Source: Janthinobacterium sp. PAMC25594 (GTDB lineage: Bacteria > Pseudomonadota > Gammaproteobacteria > Burkholderiales > Burkholderiaceae_D). Taken from it: 64,000 bases of DNA. Where the stretch lies: NCBI RefSeq assembly GCF_019443505.1, contig NZ_CP080377.1, forward strand, positions 2,480,001 to 2,544,000, written 5' to 3'. Made by a program: the position numbers and the translations under genes. Shown here piece after piece: positions 8,479 to 18,008 of the stretch. The stretch's first letter is position 1, and every line of letters begins with the position of its first letter. A model generated the notes under the pieces. The model ran no database searches. It was not told the DNA's origin and saw only the letters and a list, made by a program, of their open reading frames with translations.

Positions 8479-9426
8479 TCAGGTGCCGCGCTTGCCGCGC
8501 GCCGCATTTTTCGCCTTTTCAGCGGCAATCGCTGCCGCTATGGCCGCTTTTTCCGCCATCTCGGCCGCGTGCTGGGCCAGCAGGGCCGCGCGCGTATCCG
8601 GCGTTTCCAGCGAGATACGACCGAGGATGCCGCTGCGGTAGTCGAGCAGCAGGGTATGCGACGCTTTCTCGAAATCGTAGTCGCCGCCCTTGATGCGGAA
8701 GCCGCGCTTGGCGGCAATGCCTTCGACCACGCCGATGGCGTCGACTTCACCAATCTTGGTGCCATAGCGGGCCGTCAGCAAGTCCGGATAGCGCTTGAGC
8801 AATTCCTCGGCCAGGAACACGGCTACTTCTTCTTCGATCAGCGCGTTCGAGCCGATGGCGTGGCTGGCCGCCAGCATCAGGCCATCGCTGGGGATGGCGA
8901 TCTTCGGCCACAGCATGCCGGGCGTGTCGACGAGGATGGTGTTCTTGTCCAGGTACAGCTTTTGCTGCATTTTTGTGACGGCCGGTTCGTCGCCCACCTT
9001 GGCCACGCGCTTTTTCAGCAGCGCGTTCATCAGGGTCGACTTGCCCACGTTGGGGATGCCCATGATCATGATGCGCAGCGGTTTCGTCGGCACGCCGCGG
9101 TGCGGCGTCAGGGACTTGGCCAGGTCAGGGATGCGCGCCACGTCGCCCGGCTTCTTGGTCGTCATCGCGTACGCGGTCACGCCCTCCTGGGCATTGAAAT
9201 ACGCCACCCAGGCGGCCGTGGCGGCGGGATCGGCCAGGTCGGTCTTGTTGAGGATCTTCAGGCAAGGGCGCTGGCGGAACAGGCGCAACTCGTCCACCAT
9301 GGGATTGCAGCTGGCTGCCGGCAGGCGCGCGTCCACCACTTCAATCACCAGGTCGGTGTTCTCCATGGTCTCGGCCGCTTTCTTGCGGGCCGCGTTCATG
9401 TGTCCTGGGTACCATTGTATCGCCAT
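8479..9426 (-). CDS. ylqF: YlqF/YawG-family ribosome biogenesis GTPase
   Basis: A 315-residue circularly permuted GTPase: NKTD (G4) near residue 60 precedes the P-loop GIPNVGKST near 120 and DTPG (G3) near 165, the order that defines the YlqF/RbgA group acting in large ribosomal subunit assembly. The N-terminus MAIQWYPGHMNAARK is the family signature; the start at 9426 is preferred over one nine codons upstream, with AAGG about 8 bases before it. The C-terminus is an Ala/Lys-rich tail. Confidence 0.92.
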   Translation of the reverse strand: MAIQWYPGHMNAARKKAAETMENTDLVIEVVDARLPAASCNPMVDELRLFRQRPCLKILNKTDLADPAATAAWVAYFNAQEGVTAYAMTTKKPGDVARIPDLAKSLTPHRGVPTKPLRIMIMGIPNVGKSTLMNALLKKRVAKVGDEPAVTKMQQKLYLDKNTILVDTPGMLWPKIAIPSDGLMLAASHAIGSNALIEEEVAVFLAEELLKRYPDLLTARYGTKIGEVDAIGVVEGIAAKRGFRIKGGDYDFEKASHTLLLDYRSGILGRISLETPDTRAALLAQHAAEMAEKAAIAAAIAAEKAKNAARGKRGT

Positions 9427-9626
9427 GCTCTTGCCTTCAGTTCGTTCAGTCAATCCGCTATTTTACGTGGTTGCCGCCACGACGTCCCATTTTCCGCCGC
9501 CAGCGCCAGCCGTGCGACGCGAACGAGACAATTGGTGATAATTTGGCAGTTACTTGAATGATAATATCCGCAGTCCGTCCAGCGTGGCCGGCTTCCCCAT
9601 TGCACGCTTAACCTGATACGCATTCC

Positions 9627-10424
9627 ATGCATCTTCCCCGTTTCCTCCTCCTCGCTCCCCTCTGCGCCTGCCTGCTGCCCGCCATGGCCCAGGAACAAAC
9701 GGCGGCGCCTGGCGACACGGTCAGCCAGGAAATGCAGCAGGTTGTCGACGTGCAAGGCACGCGCGATCCTGACTTGCGCCCCTACCGCACCATGCTCAAG
9801 GGACTCGACGCGTATGCCGACCACCAGCGCCTGGCGCCGGGCGCGCCGCTGCGCTTCATGCTGGTTCCCGCCACGCCCCAGGCCAGGCTCGATGGCGTGA
9901 CCTTGCACCTGTCGGCCGACAACCTGTCGATCCCCGTGCCCCTGGCGGCCGATGGCGGCTTCACCTTGACGCGCGACAAGACGGCCTACGATGCGAATGC
10001 CGACCTGGTCAGCAACAAGAAGCGCGACACCCTGCGCTGGCGCGCCGACATCCATACGCCGGGACTGCCCGCGAACGTGCGCCGCCTGGGCGACTTGCGC
10101 CTGGAATGCGAAATCCGCTGGGCCGTCGAACAGGACCAGCTGCCGTTTATGCGGCGCAACCTGTTCCGCCTGGCGGGCGGACCGTGCCACTCGTCGCTGA
10201 TCCACGTGCTGTATCCCGTGCCGCGCAGCCTCGCCGCCGTGCAGGCGCGCTCGGGCGAGCGCACGCTGGACATCCGCGTCACGCAAGACCGCCAGCGCTA
10301 CGTGCCGCCGCTGCATGACCAAAGCTGGGAAGACGACACCCTGCTGACCATCACTTACGCCGACGACGGCCACATGGCCGGAGCCGCCCCCACTGCGCCC
10401 TTGAAGGCAACGCAGCGCGAGTGA
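9627..10424 (+). CDS. Exported protein of unknown function
   Basis: A 265-residue protein with a clear signal peptide (cleavage near AMAQ, residue 22). The mature part is mixed alpha/beta with two cysteines, near residues 168 and 191, that could form a disulfide, and no recognisable catalytic motif. It stands alone, divergent from the GTPase gene. Codon usage is like that of its neighbours. I do not recognise the family. Confidence 0.75.
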   Translation: MHLPRFLLLAPLCACLLPAMAQEQTAAPGDTVSQEMQQVVDVQGTRDPDLRPYRTMLKGLDAYADHQRLAPGAPLRFMLVPATPQARLDGVTLHLSADNLSIPVPLAADGGFTLTRDKTAYDANADLVSNKKRDTLRWRADIHTPGLPANVRRLGDLRLECEIRWAVEQDQLPFMRRNLFRLAGGPCHSSLIHVLYPVPRSLAAVQARSGERTLDIRVTQDRQRYVPPLHDQSWEDDTLLTITYADDGHMAGAAPTAPLKATQRE

Positions 10425-10584
10425 TACGCACCCGGGAAGCCGGGTCAAATATTTCCACAAGGATTTTTATATTTACTGTAAGTAATAAAAAAGTATGCTC
10501 TAATATCGCCTCTTAAATGAAAAGCAATTATTTCCAGGCTGGCTCCGCCAGGTGCAGGGAGATACGCGATGGGGATAGGTCGAT

Positions 10585-10911
10585 ATGATGATGGAACACA
10601 CTGGCATGGCGCCCAAGCGCATGCCGCGCAATGACTGGAAGAGGGAATGCCGGCAGTTGCAGGGCCAAGTGGCGCAGCTGGAAGAGCGCCTGAAACGCCA
10701 GAGCGCCGACAGCTATGGCTTGCAAATGCTGTATGACCAATTGGTCAATGAAATCAAGCACCACCGCGACATGCTCCAGCTCGACAGCTTCGACGCGGAG
10801 AAATCATCGCTCGTCTACACGCAAGCCTGGCGCCGCTTCATGGCCGGCGACGCGCTCGACTACCAGACCCACCGCCACACCAATTCCAGCAGCCGTCCCA
10901 GCTTGCTGTAG
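10585..10911 (+). CDS. Small coiled-coil protein, unknown function
   Basis: A 108-residue protein, charged and helical, with a heptad-like stretch at about residues 20-65 (LQGQVAQLEERLKRQ and following) suggesting a coiled coil. No signal peptide or membrane segment. A GGGGATAGG stretch upstream could act as ribosome binding site. The preceding 160 bases (10425-10584) are AT-rich with several TATAAT-like boxes, suiting a promoter. The reverse-strand frame over the same bases looks like a shadow. Function unknown. Confidence 0.6.
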   Translation: MMMEHTGMAPKRMPRNDWKRECRQLQGQVAQLEERLKRQSADSYGLQMLYDQLVNEIKHHRDMLQLDSFDAEKSSLVYTQAWRRFMAGDALDYQTHRHTNSSSRPSLL

Positions 10912-10923
10912 TTCGCTGCGCCG

Positions 10924-11850
10924 TTACAGCTCCGCCAGCGCCTTCACATGCGCCGCCACGCTGCGGCCCAGCGACGACAGGTTGTAGCCCCCTTCGAGGC
11001 AGCTGACGATGCGGCCCTTGCCATACTGATTCGCCACGGCCATCATTTGCTGCGTCAGCCACGTGTAGTCAGCCTCCACCAGGCCCATGCCGCCCACATC
11101 GTCTTCGCGGTGGGCATCGAAACCGGCGGAAATGAAAATCATCTGCGGCTGCTGCCGGTGCAGTGCCGGCAGCCAGTGGTCGAGCACCAGCTGGCGCACG
11201 GCATCGCCCTTCGAGCGGGCCGGCACGGGCACGTTGACGCGCGTATCCGTATAGGACTCGACATCGCTGTATGGATAAAACGGGTGCTGGAAAAAACTCA
11301 CCATCAGGATGCGTGGATCGTTTGCCACGGATTCGGCCGTGCCATTGCCATGATGCACGTCAAAGTCGACGATGGCGACTCTGTCAAGGCCGCGCACGTC
11401 GAGCGCATGCTTGGCGGCGATGGCGACATTGTTGAACAGGCAGAAACCCATGGGCTCGCTGGGCCGCGCATGGTGGCCGGGCGGTCGGATCGCGCAAAAG
11501 GCGTTGCTAATCTCGCCATCGATGACGGCGTCCGTGGCAGTCACGGCCGAGCCTGCCGCCGCCAGGGCGGCCTCGTAGCTGTGCGCGTTGAGCAAGGTGT
11601 CGCCGTCGAGCGGATAGTAGTCGCCCTCGGACGGCACATTGTCGCGCACCAGGCCGATGGCCGTGGCACTGTGGTTGCGCTCGATATCGGACAATTGCGC
11701 GCGCACGCCGTCGCGGTGCTCGACCAGGTCGCTGATATGCGCGAGGATCAATTGATCGTTGATGGCCTGCAAGCGGGCCGGCGATTCAGGGTGCCAGTCG
11801 CCCATTTCATGGCGCTGACAATCGGGATGGGTATAAATGGCTGTGCTCAT
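10924..11850 (-). CDS. Histone deacetylase-family / acetylpolyamine amidohydrolase-like protein
   Basis: A 308-residue arginase/deacetylase-fold metalloenzyme. Visible motifs in order are HPESPAR near residue 20, IRPPGHHA (tandem active-site His) near 121, the zinc site VDFDVHHGNGT near 160, and SAGFDAHREDD near 245. Bacterial homologues remove acetyl groups from proteins, polyamines or acetoin-related substrates; the substrate is not apparent. It is convergent with the coiled-coil gene. Confidence 0.92.
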   Translation of the reverse strand: MSTAIYTHPDCQRHEMGDWHPESPARLQAINDQLILAHISDLVEHRDGVRAQLSDIERNHSATAIGLVRDNVPSEGDYYPLDGDTLLNAHSYEAALAAAGSAVTATDAVIDGEISNAFCAIRPPGHHARPSEPMGFCLFNNVAIAAKHALDVRGLDRVAIVDFDVHHGNGTAESVANDPRILMVSFFQHPFYPYSDVESYTDTRVNVPVPARSKGDAVRQLVLDHWLPALHRQQPQMIFISAGFDAHREDDVGGMGLVEADYTWLTQQMMAVANQYGKGRIVSCLEGGYNLSSLGRSVAAHVKALAEL

Positions 11851-12067
11851 GCGCTGTACTGGTTACCTCTGTCTCTGTCCATTCTCCGGGAACACTGCAT
11901 GGCATTCCTGTTCGCCCTGCGCGTTCTCGCATAAAATCACTGGCTGGTCTGTGCCACCTTTGCTGTCACTCTAATCTACCACGAGCGCGCAGCTGGCGGG
12001 CGGCGCCGTTTGACCTGGCCAAAGCGATTGTAAATTAAATAATCCGTTGTACTGTGATAGAAATAAC

Positions 12068-12976
12068 ATGTTTTCGAAAATACACCAGGCCGCACAGCAA
12101 ATCGGCGAAGTTCTCGTCGGCAAACAATTGCAGATCCGCCAGACCCTCGCCTGCGTGCTGGCGGGCGGCCACCTGCTGATCGAAGACGTGCCCGGTGTGG
12201 GCAAGACCACGCTGGCGCATGCGCTGGCCATCTCGCTGGGCCTGCAATGGAAGCGCCAGCAATTTACCAGCGATCTGCTGCCCGCCGACGTGGCTGGCAT
12301 GAGCGTGTATGACCGCGCCAGCGCCAGTTTCATTTTTCATCCAGGCCCCCTGTTCACGCAAGTACTGCTGGCCGACGAGATCAACCGCGCCACGCCGAAG
12401 ACGCAATCGGGCTTGCTGGAAGCGATGGAAGAGCGGCAAGTGACGCTCGATGGCGTCACGCACGCGCTGCCGCAGCCGTTTTTCGTCATCGCCACGCAGA
12501 ACTGCGCGCATCAGCTGGGTACCTTCCCCCTGCCCGAATCGCAGCTCGACCGTTTTCTCATGTGCGTCACCCTGGGCTACCCCGATGCGGCCGCCGAACG
12601 GGCGCTGCTGCTGGGCGCCGACCGCCGCGCCATGCTGCAAACCTTGCCGGCCGTCATGAACGCGGAAGAATTGCTGCAGGCGCAAGCAGGCCTGCGCGCC
12701 ATCCACGCCTCGCCCGCCGTCGTCGACTATGTGCTGGCCCTCGTGCACGCCACGCGCGCGCCCGGCGTGTTTGCCGATGGCCTCAGCCCGCGCGCCGCGC
12801 TGGCCCTGCTGCAGGCGGCACGCGCCTGGGCCGCCCTGGCCGGACGCGACCACGTCACACCCGACGATGTGCAAGCCGTGCTGCTGCCCGTCTGCGCCCA
12901 CCGCCTGCATGCGGCACAAGGGTCCACGGACAGCCGCGCGCTGCTGCGGCATCTGCTGTTGAGCATCCCCGTCTGA
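12068..12976 (+). CDS. MoxR-family AAA+ ATPase
   Basis: A 302-residue ATPase with Walker A GVGKTT near residue 47, Walker B LLADEINRATPKTQSGLLEAMEE near 105, and the sensor region ATQN. MoxR proteins act as chaperones for metal- or envelope-associated complexes and are typically followed by DUF58 and transglutaminase genes, as here. The ATG at 12068 (MFSKIHQ) is preferred over a TTG seven codons upstream. It is the first gene of a four-gene cluster with gaps of 5 bases or overlaps. Confidence 0.92.
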   Translation: MFSKIHQAAQQIGEVLVGKQLQIRQTLACVLAGGHLLIEDVPGVGKTTLAHALAISLGLQWKRQQFTSDLLPADVAGMSVYDRASASFIFHPGPLFTQVLLADEINRATPKTQSGLLEAMEERQVTLDGVTHALPQPFFVIATQNCAHQLGTFPLPESQLDRFLMCVTLGYPDAAAERALLLGADRRAMLQTLPAVMNAEELLQAQAGLRAIHASPAVVDYVLALVHATRAPGVFADGLSPRAALALLQAARAWAALAGRDHVTPDDVQAVLLPVCAHRLHAAQGSTDSRALLRHLLLSIPV

Positions 12977-12981
12977 GCGGC

Positions 12982-13968
12982 ATGCGCTGGCGCACGATTC
13001 CATGGCTGCCGGCACGCCCCTGGCTGGGCGCGCAGCGCGTGCACATCCGTCCCTCGCGCGCGGGCCTGGCGTTTGCCGCGCTGCTGCTGGCGCTGTGGAT
13101 CGCCGCCGTCAATTACCGCCTGGGCCTGGGCTATGCGCTCACGTATTTCGCGGCCGCCTGCGCCATCGCCGACATGCTGTTTACAAGCCGCAACCTGGCG
13201 GGCCTGGCCTTGGCCGCCACGCCGGGCAAGCCCGTGTTTGCGGGCAGCCACGCCTTGTTCACCTTGCGCCTGATCAACCGCAGCAGCCGCCCGCGCCATG
13301 CGATCGGCCTGGCGGCGAGCGGCGCGTCGGCGGCGCCCGGCCTGGCCGATATCGCCGCCCACGGCGAAACGGCCATCAGCATCGGCATGCCGGCCCGGCA
13401 ACGGGGTTGGCTCAATGCGCCAGCCGTACGCCTGTCCGGCAGTTTTCCGCTGGGCCTGTTTGTGGCATGGTGCCACTGGCAGCCCGACGCGCGCGTGCTC
13501 GTGTATCCGCAGCCCGAGCAAGATGCGCCGCCGCTGCCCTGGCCGGCCGGCACAATACAGCAGGAACGGCAGCCAGACTGGCCAGACTCGCCCGATGGCA
13601 CCCTGGAACTGGCCGGCGTGCGCGCCTACCAGTCGGGCGACCCCTTGCAGCGCCTGGCCTGGCGCCAGATCGCCCGCCATGATGGCGAGCATTTATTCAG
13701 CAAGCAATTCCAGCCTGGCGCCGACGCGCCGGCGGGCGCGTCCCATGGCAGCCTCATGCTTGAGCACGCCACCCTGCACGCGCTGGCGCCGGAAGCGCGC
13801 CTGTCGCGCCTGACCGCCTGGGTACTGCAGGCGGAACGCACGGGCTTGCCGTATGGCTTGCGCCTGGGCGCGCTAACGCTAACGCCCGCCCTGGGCGCCA
13901 GCCAGCGCGACGCCTGCCTGCGCGCGCTGGCCCTGCATGATCTGCCACAAGACCGGACGGCGCCATGA
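12982..13968 (+). CDS. DUF58 domain protein
   Basis: A 328-residue protein with two adjacent membrane helices near residues 28-70 and a C-terminal DUF58 domain carrying the motif YQSGDPLQRLAWRQIAR near residue 220, related to vWA-like folds. It starts 5 bases after the MoxR stop and its TGA overlaps the next ATG (ATGA). DUF58 proteins are the usual partners of MoxR ATPases; the molecular role is poorly known. Confidence 0.9.
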   Translation: MRWRTIPWLPARPWLGAQRVHIRPSRAGLAFAALLLALWIAAVNYRLGLGYALTYFAAACAIADMLFTSRNLAGLALAATPGKPVFAGSHALFTLRLINRSSRPRHAIGLAASGASAAPGLADIAAHGETAISIGMPARQRGWLNAPAVRLSGSFPLGLFVAWCHWQPDARVLVYPQPEQDAPPLPWPAGTIQQERQPDWPDSPDGTLELAGVRAYQSGDPLQRLAWRQIARHDGEHLFSKQFQPGADAPAGASHGSLMLEHATLHALAPEARLSRLTAWVLQAERTGLPYGLRLGALTLTPALGASQRDACLRALALHDLPQDRTAP

Positions 13969-15986
13969 AAGCCTGGCTGAGCGGCTTGCCACGCGAGAAG
14001 GCCGACATTGTGCTGCTGTTGCTGGCCGCCGCCATGGTGCTGGCGCCGCACGCGCTGCACCTGCCCCCATGGTTGTCGGTAGCGACAGCCGCACCGCTGC
14101 TGTGGCGCGCCGTCATTACCGTGCGGGGCCGACGCCAGCCGTCGCTCGCCGTGCTGGCGCCGCTGGCCCTGCTGGGCATCGCCGGCGTGTACGCCAGCTA
14201 TGGCACCGTGCTGGGACGCGATCCCGGCGTGGCCCTGCTGGCCCTGCTGCTGGCCTTGAAGTCGCTGGAAATGCATGGCCGGCGCGATATCTTCGTGCTC
14301 GTCTTCCTCAGTTTCTTTTTGCTGCTGGCGAACTTTTTCCATACGCAAGGCATCCTCGGCGCCGCCTGGATGCTGGCCACCGTCCTCGTGCTGCTGGCGG
14401 CCCTGCTGTCGGCCCAGTACGGCGCCGTGCAGCCGCGCCTGGCGCAAAGGCTGGGCTTGCTGGGACGCATGCTGGCACTGGCCCTTCCCCTGGCGGCCGT
14501 GATGTTTCTTGCCGTGCCGCGCCCCGACGGCCCCCTGTGGGGCGCGCCGCACGAGGGCGCGCAAGCGCGCACGGGCTTGTCCGACAGCATGCAGCCGGGC
14601 GCCATCGCCTCGCTGGCCCTGTCAAGCGAACCCGTCTTCACGGCCCGCTTTTCCACGCCGCTCCCGCCGCAAGACCAACTGTATTGGCGCGGCGTGGTGC
14701 TGGGCGACTACGACGGCGCCACCTGGACGCGCCGGGGCGCGAAGGGACGCGCGCCTGCCAGCGACAGCCGCATCGACATCGCGCTGGAAGGGCCGCCCAG
14801 CCACTATGCAGTGACCTTGCCAGCGAGCGGCCAGCGGCGCATCTTCGCGCTCGATGTGCCGCGCAGCATCGAGCGTCTGCCCGGCAATCCGTATGTCGTC
14901 TCGTCCGCGCTGGAAGTGCTGACCATACAGCCCATTACTTCGACCGTGCATTACCGCGTCAGTTCCCAAGCGCGCTACCGGCTGCAGGCCAAGCTGCCTT
15001 TGGCCCAGCAGCAGCCATGGCTGGCCTTGCCCGCTGGCAGCAACCCGCGCAGCATCGCCTGGGCCCGCGCACTGCGCGGCAGCGGCGCGCACGCGCTGGC
15101 GCCCGCCGACGCCATCGCCGCCGTGCTGGAGCACTTCCGCCACGCGCCATTCCGCTACACCCTGCAGCCGCCGCTGCTGGGCAAGCATGGCGTCGACGAC
15201 TTCCTGTTTACAACACAAGCGGGCTTTTGCGAACATTACGCGGGCAGCTTTGTCGTGCTGATGCGCGCCATGGGCATTCCCGCGCGCGTCGTCACCGGTT
15301 ACCAGGGCGGCCTGCGCAACGCTAGCGACAACAGCCTGAGCGTGCGCCAGTCCGACGCCCATGCCTGGAGCGAAGTGTGGCTGGCGGGCCGGGGCTGGGT
15401 ACGCATCGACCCCACCAGCGCCGTCGCGCCCCTGCGCACGGAGCGCAACCTCGATGCCGCCCTGCCAGCGGCCGCGTCGCCGCTGACGGCCTGGCGCGCC
15501 CTGGCCGGCCTCGATGGCGGCGCGACAGGGGCGCTTGCCGCGTGGCGCCAGCAATGGCAGCAAGCCGAGCAGGCCTGGAGCAGCTGGGTGCTCGACACCA
15601 CGCCGCAACGCCAGCGCGCCATGCTCGATCGCTTGAAAAACCTGCCGGCGACGACCCTGGCACTCGCTTGCGCCGTGCTGGCCCTGCTGTCCGCCGTAGT
15701 CGGCGCACTGGCCTGGTGGCGGCAAACGCGGCAAGGCGATCCGCTCGACGCCCTGTACCTGCAGTTTTGCCGCCAGCAGGCGCGTCGCGGCTACAGCCGT
15801 GCGCCGCATGAAGGGCCGCACGGTTATGCTGCACGGCTGGCCGCAGGCAAGGCCACACCCAAGGCGCACGCCGCCATCGCACAGTTTCTGGCAATCTATG
15901 CCACGATGAAGTATGGTAATGCCAACCCAGATGAACAATCCCGCGCGCGGCGCAGCTTGCGCCACCTGTTAACCCAATGCCGATGA
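13965..15986 (+). CDS. TgpA-like transglutaminase membrane protein (DUF3488, transglutaminase core, DUF4129)
   Basis: A 673-residue protein: about six N-terminal helices (residues 15-190, DUF3488), a periplasmic transglutaminase core with Cys in QAGFCEHYAGSF (about 427), His in SDAHAWSEVW (about 467) and Asp in RIDPTSA, a further helix near 560-580, and a cytoplasmic DUF4129-like tail. This is the plan of Pseudomonas TgpA, an essential periplasmic transglutaminase. The start overlaps the DUF58 stop by 4 bases. The lytic transglycosylase gene overlaps its 3' end, suggesting a shared envelope role. Confidence 0.92.
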   Translation: MKAWLSGLPREKADIVLLLLAAAMVLAPHALHLPPWLSVATAAPLLWRAVITVRGRRQPSLAVLAPLALLGIAGVYASYGTVLGRDPGVALLALLLALKSLEMHGRRDIFVLVFLSFFLLLANFFHTQGILGAAWMLATVLVLLAALLSAQYGAVQPRLAQRLGLLGRMLALALPLAAVMFLAVPRPDGPLWGAPHEGAQARTGLSDSMQPGAIASLALSSEPVFTARFSTPLPPQDQLYWRGVVLGDYDGATWTRRGAKGRAPASDSRIDIALEGPPSHYAVTLPASGQRRIFALDVPRSIERLPGNPYVVSSALEVLTIQPITSTVHYRVSSQARYRLQAKLPLAQQQPWLALPAGSNPRSIAWARALRGSGAHALAPADAIAAVLEHFRHAPFRYTLQPPLLGKHGVDDFLFTTQAGFCEHYAGSFVVLMRAMGIPARVVTGYQGGLRNASDNSLSVRQSDAHAWSEVWLAGRGWVRIDPTSAVAPLRTERNLDAALPAAASPLTAWRALAGLDGGATGALAAWRQQWQQAEQAWSSWVLDTTPQRQRAMLDRLKNLPATTLALACAVLALLSAVVGALAWWRQTRQGDPLDALYLQFCRQQARRGYSRAPHEGPHGYAARLAAGKATPKAHAAIAQFLAIYATMKYGNANPDEQSRARRSLRHLLTQCR

Positions 15987-17140
15987 GACGCTCCTTGTTA
16001 CCGATCAAAACCTCCGCCCTGTCCCTGCTCCTCTCCCTTCCCCTGTGCCTGTCCACCGCGCACGCTGGTGAAAACAGCAACATTTCCGCCGCTGACCGCG
16101 CCCGTGCCGTGCGCGCGGCCAAGGCGCCGCCCGCCAAGGCAACGGCCAAAAAAGCACCGGCGAAATTCGACTTCGAAGGCGAGTTTGTCGACTATGCCAA
16201 CTGGAAAGAAGTACGCGCCTTCCTCGACGAGATGTCCGCCAAGCATGGCTTTGACCGCGCCGAACTCGATACCCTGATCGGCAAGGTGCGCTATGTCGAG
16301 TCGACGGTGCAGCTGATGAAACCGGCGCCGCCGGGCAAGCCGAAGAACTGGCAAGCGTACAGCGCCCGCTTCATCGAGCCGGTGCGTATCAATGCGGGCG
16401 TGAAATTCTGGGAAGAGAACGCGCAAGCGCTGGCGCGCGCCGAACGCGAGTATGGCGTGCCGGCCGAGATCATCGTCGGCATCATCGGCGTGGAAACCGT
16501 GTACGGACGCAACACGGGCCGTTTCCGCGTGCTCGACGCGCTGACGACCCTGGCGTTTTCCTATCCGGAAAGCCCGACGCGCGCCGCGCGCATGGAATTT
16601 TTCAAGGGCGAACTGGAAAATGCGCTGCTGTACGCACGCAAGGATGGCATCGATCCCTTGACCCTGCTCGGCTCATATGCGGGCGCCATCGGCCTGCCCC
16701 AGTTCATGCCGAGCAGCATCATGAAATATGCGGTGGACTTCGATGGCGATAGTCATATCGACTTGCGCAACTCCACCGCCGACGCCATCGGCAGCGTGGC
16801 GCATTTCCTCGTCGAACACGGCTGGCGGCGCGATGACCCGGCCATCAGCACGTATCGCGTCACCGTCTCGTCCAGCCACGCCTGGGAAAAGTTCATCGGC
16901 CAGGGCTTGCAAGCCAAGTACCGGCTGGAAGAGTTGCAGGAAGCGGGCGTGAGTACGGTCGCAGCCACGCCCCAGAACATGTTATATGGCCTGATCGATC
17001 TGCAAAATGGTTCAGAAGCAACTGAGTATCACTTGGCAACCAATAACTTCTTTGCTATAACTCAGTACAACAGAAGTTATTTTTATGCCATGTCAGTGAT
17101 CGACTTGGGCAAGGCCATCAGCCAAGTGCGCGCACGCTAA
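15977..17140 (+). CDS. mltB: Lytic murein transglycosylase B (MltB family)
   Basis: A 387-residue peptidoglycan lyase. A signal peptide ends near AHAG (residue 31); there is no lipobox, so it is soluble and periplasmic. The catalytic Glu lies in GVETVYGRNTGRF near residue 175, and SYAGAIGLPQFMPSS near 235 is the MltB signature. ATG codons at 15977 and 15983 are both possible; both overlap the TgpA stop, so translation is coupled. It is the last gene of the MoxR cluster. Confidence 0.93.
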   Translation: MPMRRSLLPIKTSALSLLLSLPLCLSTAHAGENSNISAADRARAVRAAKAPPAKATAKKAPAKFDFEGEFVDYANWKEVRAFLDEMSAKHGFDRAELDTLIGKVRYVESTVQLMKPAPPGKPKNWQAYSARFIEPVRINAGVKFWEENAQALARAEREYGVPAEIIVGIIGVETVYGRNTGRFRVLDALTTLAFSYPESPTRAARMEFFKGELENALLYARKDGIDPLTLLGSYAGAIGLPQFMPSSIMKYAVDFDGDSHIDLRNSTADAIGSVAHFLVEHGWRRDDPAISTYRVTVSSSHAWEKFIGQGLQAKYRLEELQEAGVSTVAATPQNMLYGLIDLQNGSEATEYHLATNNFFAITQYNRSYFYAMSVIDLGKAISQVRAR

Positions 17141-17578
17141 CCGAAAGTCGGTGTAAAGTTATAATATTACTTGTAAGAAAGCGTAAGCGATGTTGAAGCG
17201 ACCAGCAAACAGGTCTATGGTGGGGCCGATAACATGTGCCAGCCTCGCTCGCCAGCCTTTGTGCGGCACGGAATACAGAAATGGTTTTATACTTAACTTT
17301 TGTCAAAGTACAATTTTTGTTCTATCATAGAGCATAATAAAGAATAAATAGGTGTTGCAACGTGACAACACCCATTTTATCCAAAGCAAGATTACAGAGC
17401 TTTCCGGCCTGAAATGGAATCCTGCTGTACAATTGTGTATATATCATGAAAAACTGTATCCCGGATCGTACCGTGTGTGAATTCGTTCCTTTTAGTAAAG
17501 AATGAACATGAACGCAGCAAGAGCGAGCTCCGAGTGTTTTTTACTTTGCAGTGCAACTACAGAAGGAACATTAACATC
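17141..17578. other. AT-rich intergenic region and leader of the small HTH gene
   Basis: 438 bases without a convincing gene, clearly more AT-rich than the surroundings. A hairpin GGTGTTG (17351-17357) / CAACACC (17366-17372) is followed by a T-rich stretch and may be a weak terminator or leader structure. Several TATAAT-like boxes occur. AGAAGGA just before 17579 is a good ribosome binding site for the next gene. A 34-codon in-frame extension upstream of 17579 exists but is of unlike composition. Confidence 0.5.
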
Positions 17579-17911
17579 ATGACAAACCAAGTCGGCATTG
17601 ATATGAACAGCGATTCGGACTCCGACGATCTGCTTCAATACAACCCAAACAGATTGCTCGATACCCTGATCGAAAACCTGCGCCTGAAAAACGACGCAGC
17701 ACTGTCCCGCGCGCTGGAAGTGGCGCCACCGGTCATCAGCAAAATCCGCCACCACCGCCTGCCGGTCGGCGCATCGCTGTTGATCCGCATGCACGAAGTC
17801 AGCGACCTGAGCATCCGCGACCTGCGTTACCTGATGGGTGACCGTCGTAACAAATTCCGCATCAGCGACAAGCAATTCAAGCCAAAAGAAGGCGAAACGC
17901 CACAAGGCTGA
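17579..17911 (+). CDS. Small HTH-domain protein, probable DNA-binding regulator
   Basis: A 110-residue protein. Residues about 25-90 resemble a phage-repressor-like helix-turn-helix: NRLLDTLIENLRLKNDAAL, SRALEVAPPVISKIRHHRL (recognition helix), then a third helix. The N-terminus is acidic (DSDSDD) and the C-terminus basic. AGAAGGA upstream supports ATG 17579. I believe similar small proteins occur in Oxalobacteraceae, often without assigned function. The target is unknown; the long AT-rich leader hints at tight regulation. Confidence 0.75.
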   Translation: MTNQVGIDMNSDSDSDDLLQYNPNRLLDTLIENLRLKNDAALSRALEVAPPVISKIRHHRLPVGASLLIRMHEVSDLSIRDLRYLMGDRRNKFRISDKQFKPKEGETPQG

Positions 17912-18008
17912 TCCTGCCAGTTTCGCAGGTTTTCCCTCCCCGCCATGGGGAGGGGGTAATTTTCAGGCCGTCCTGGCCGACCCGAATTTCCATTTTAAAA
18001 TTGAACAA

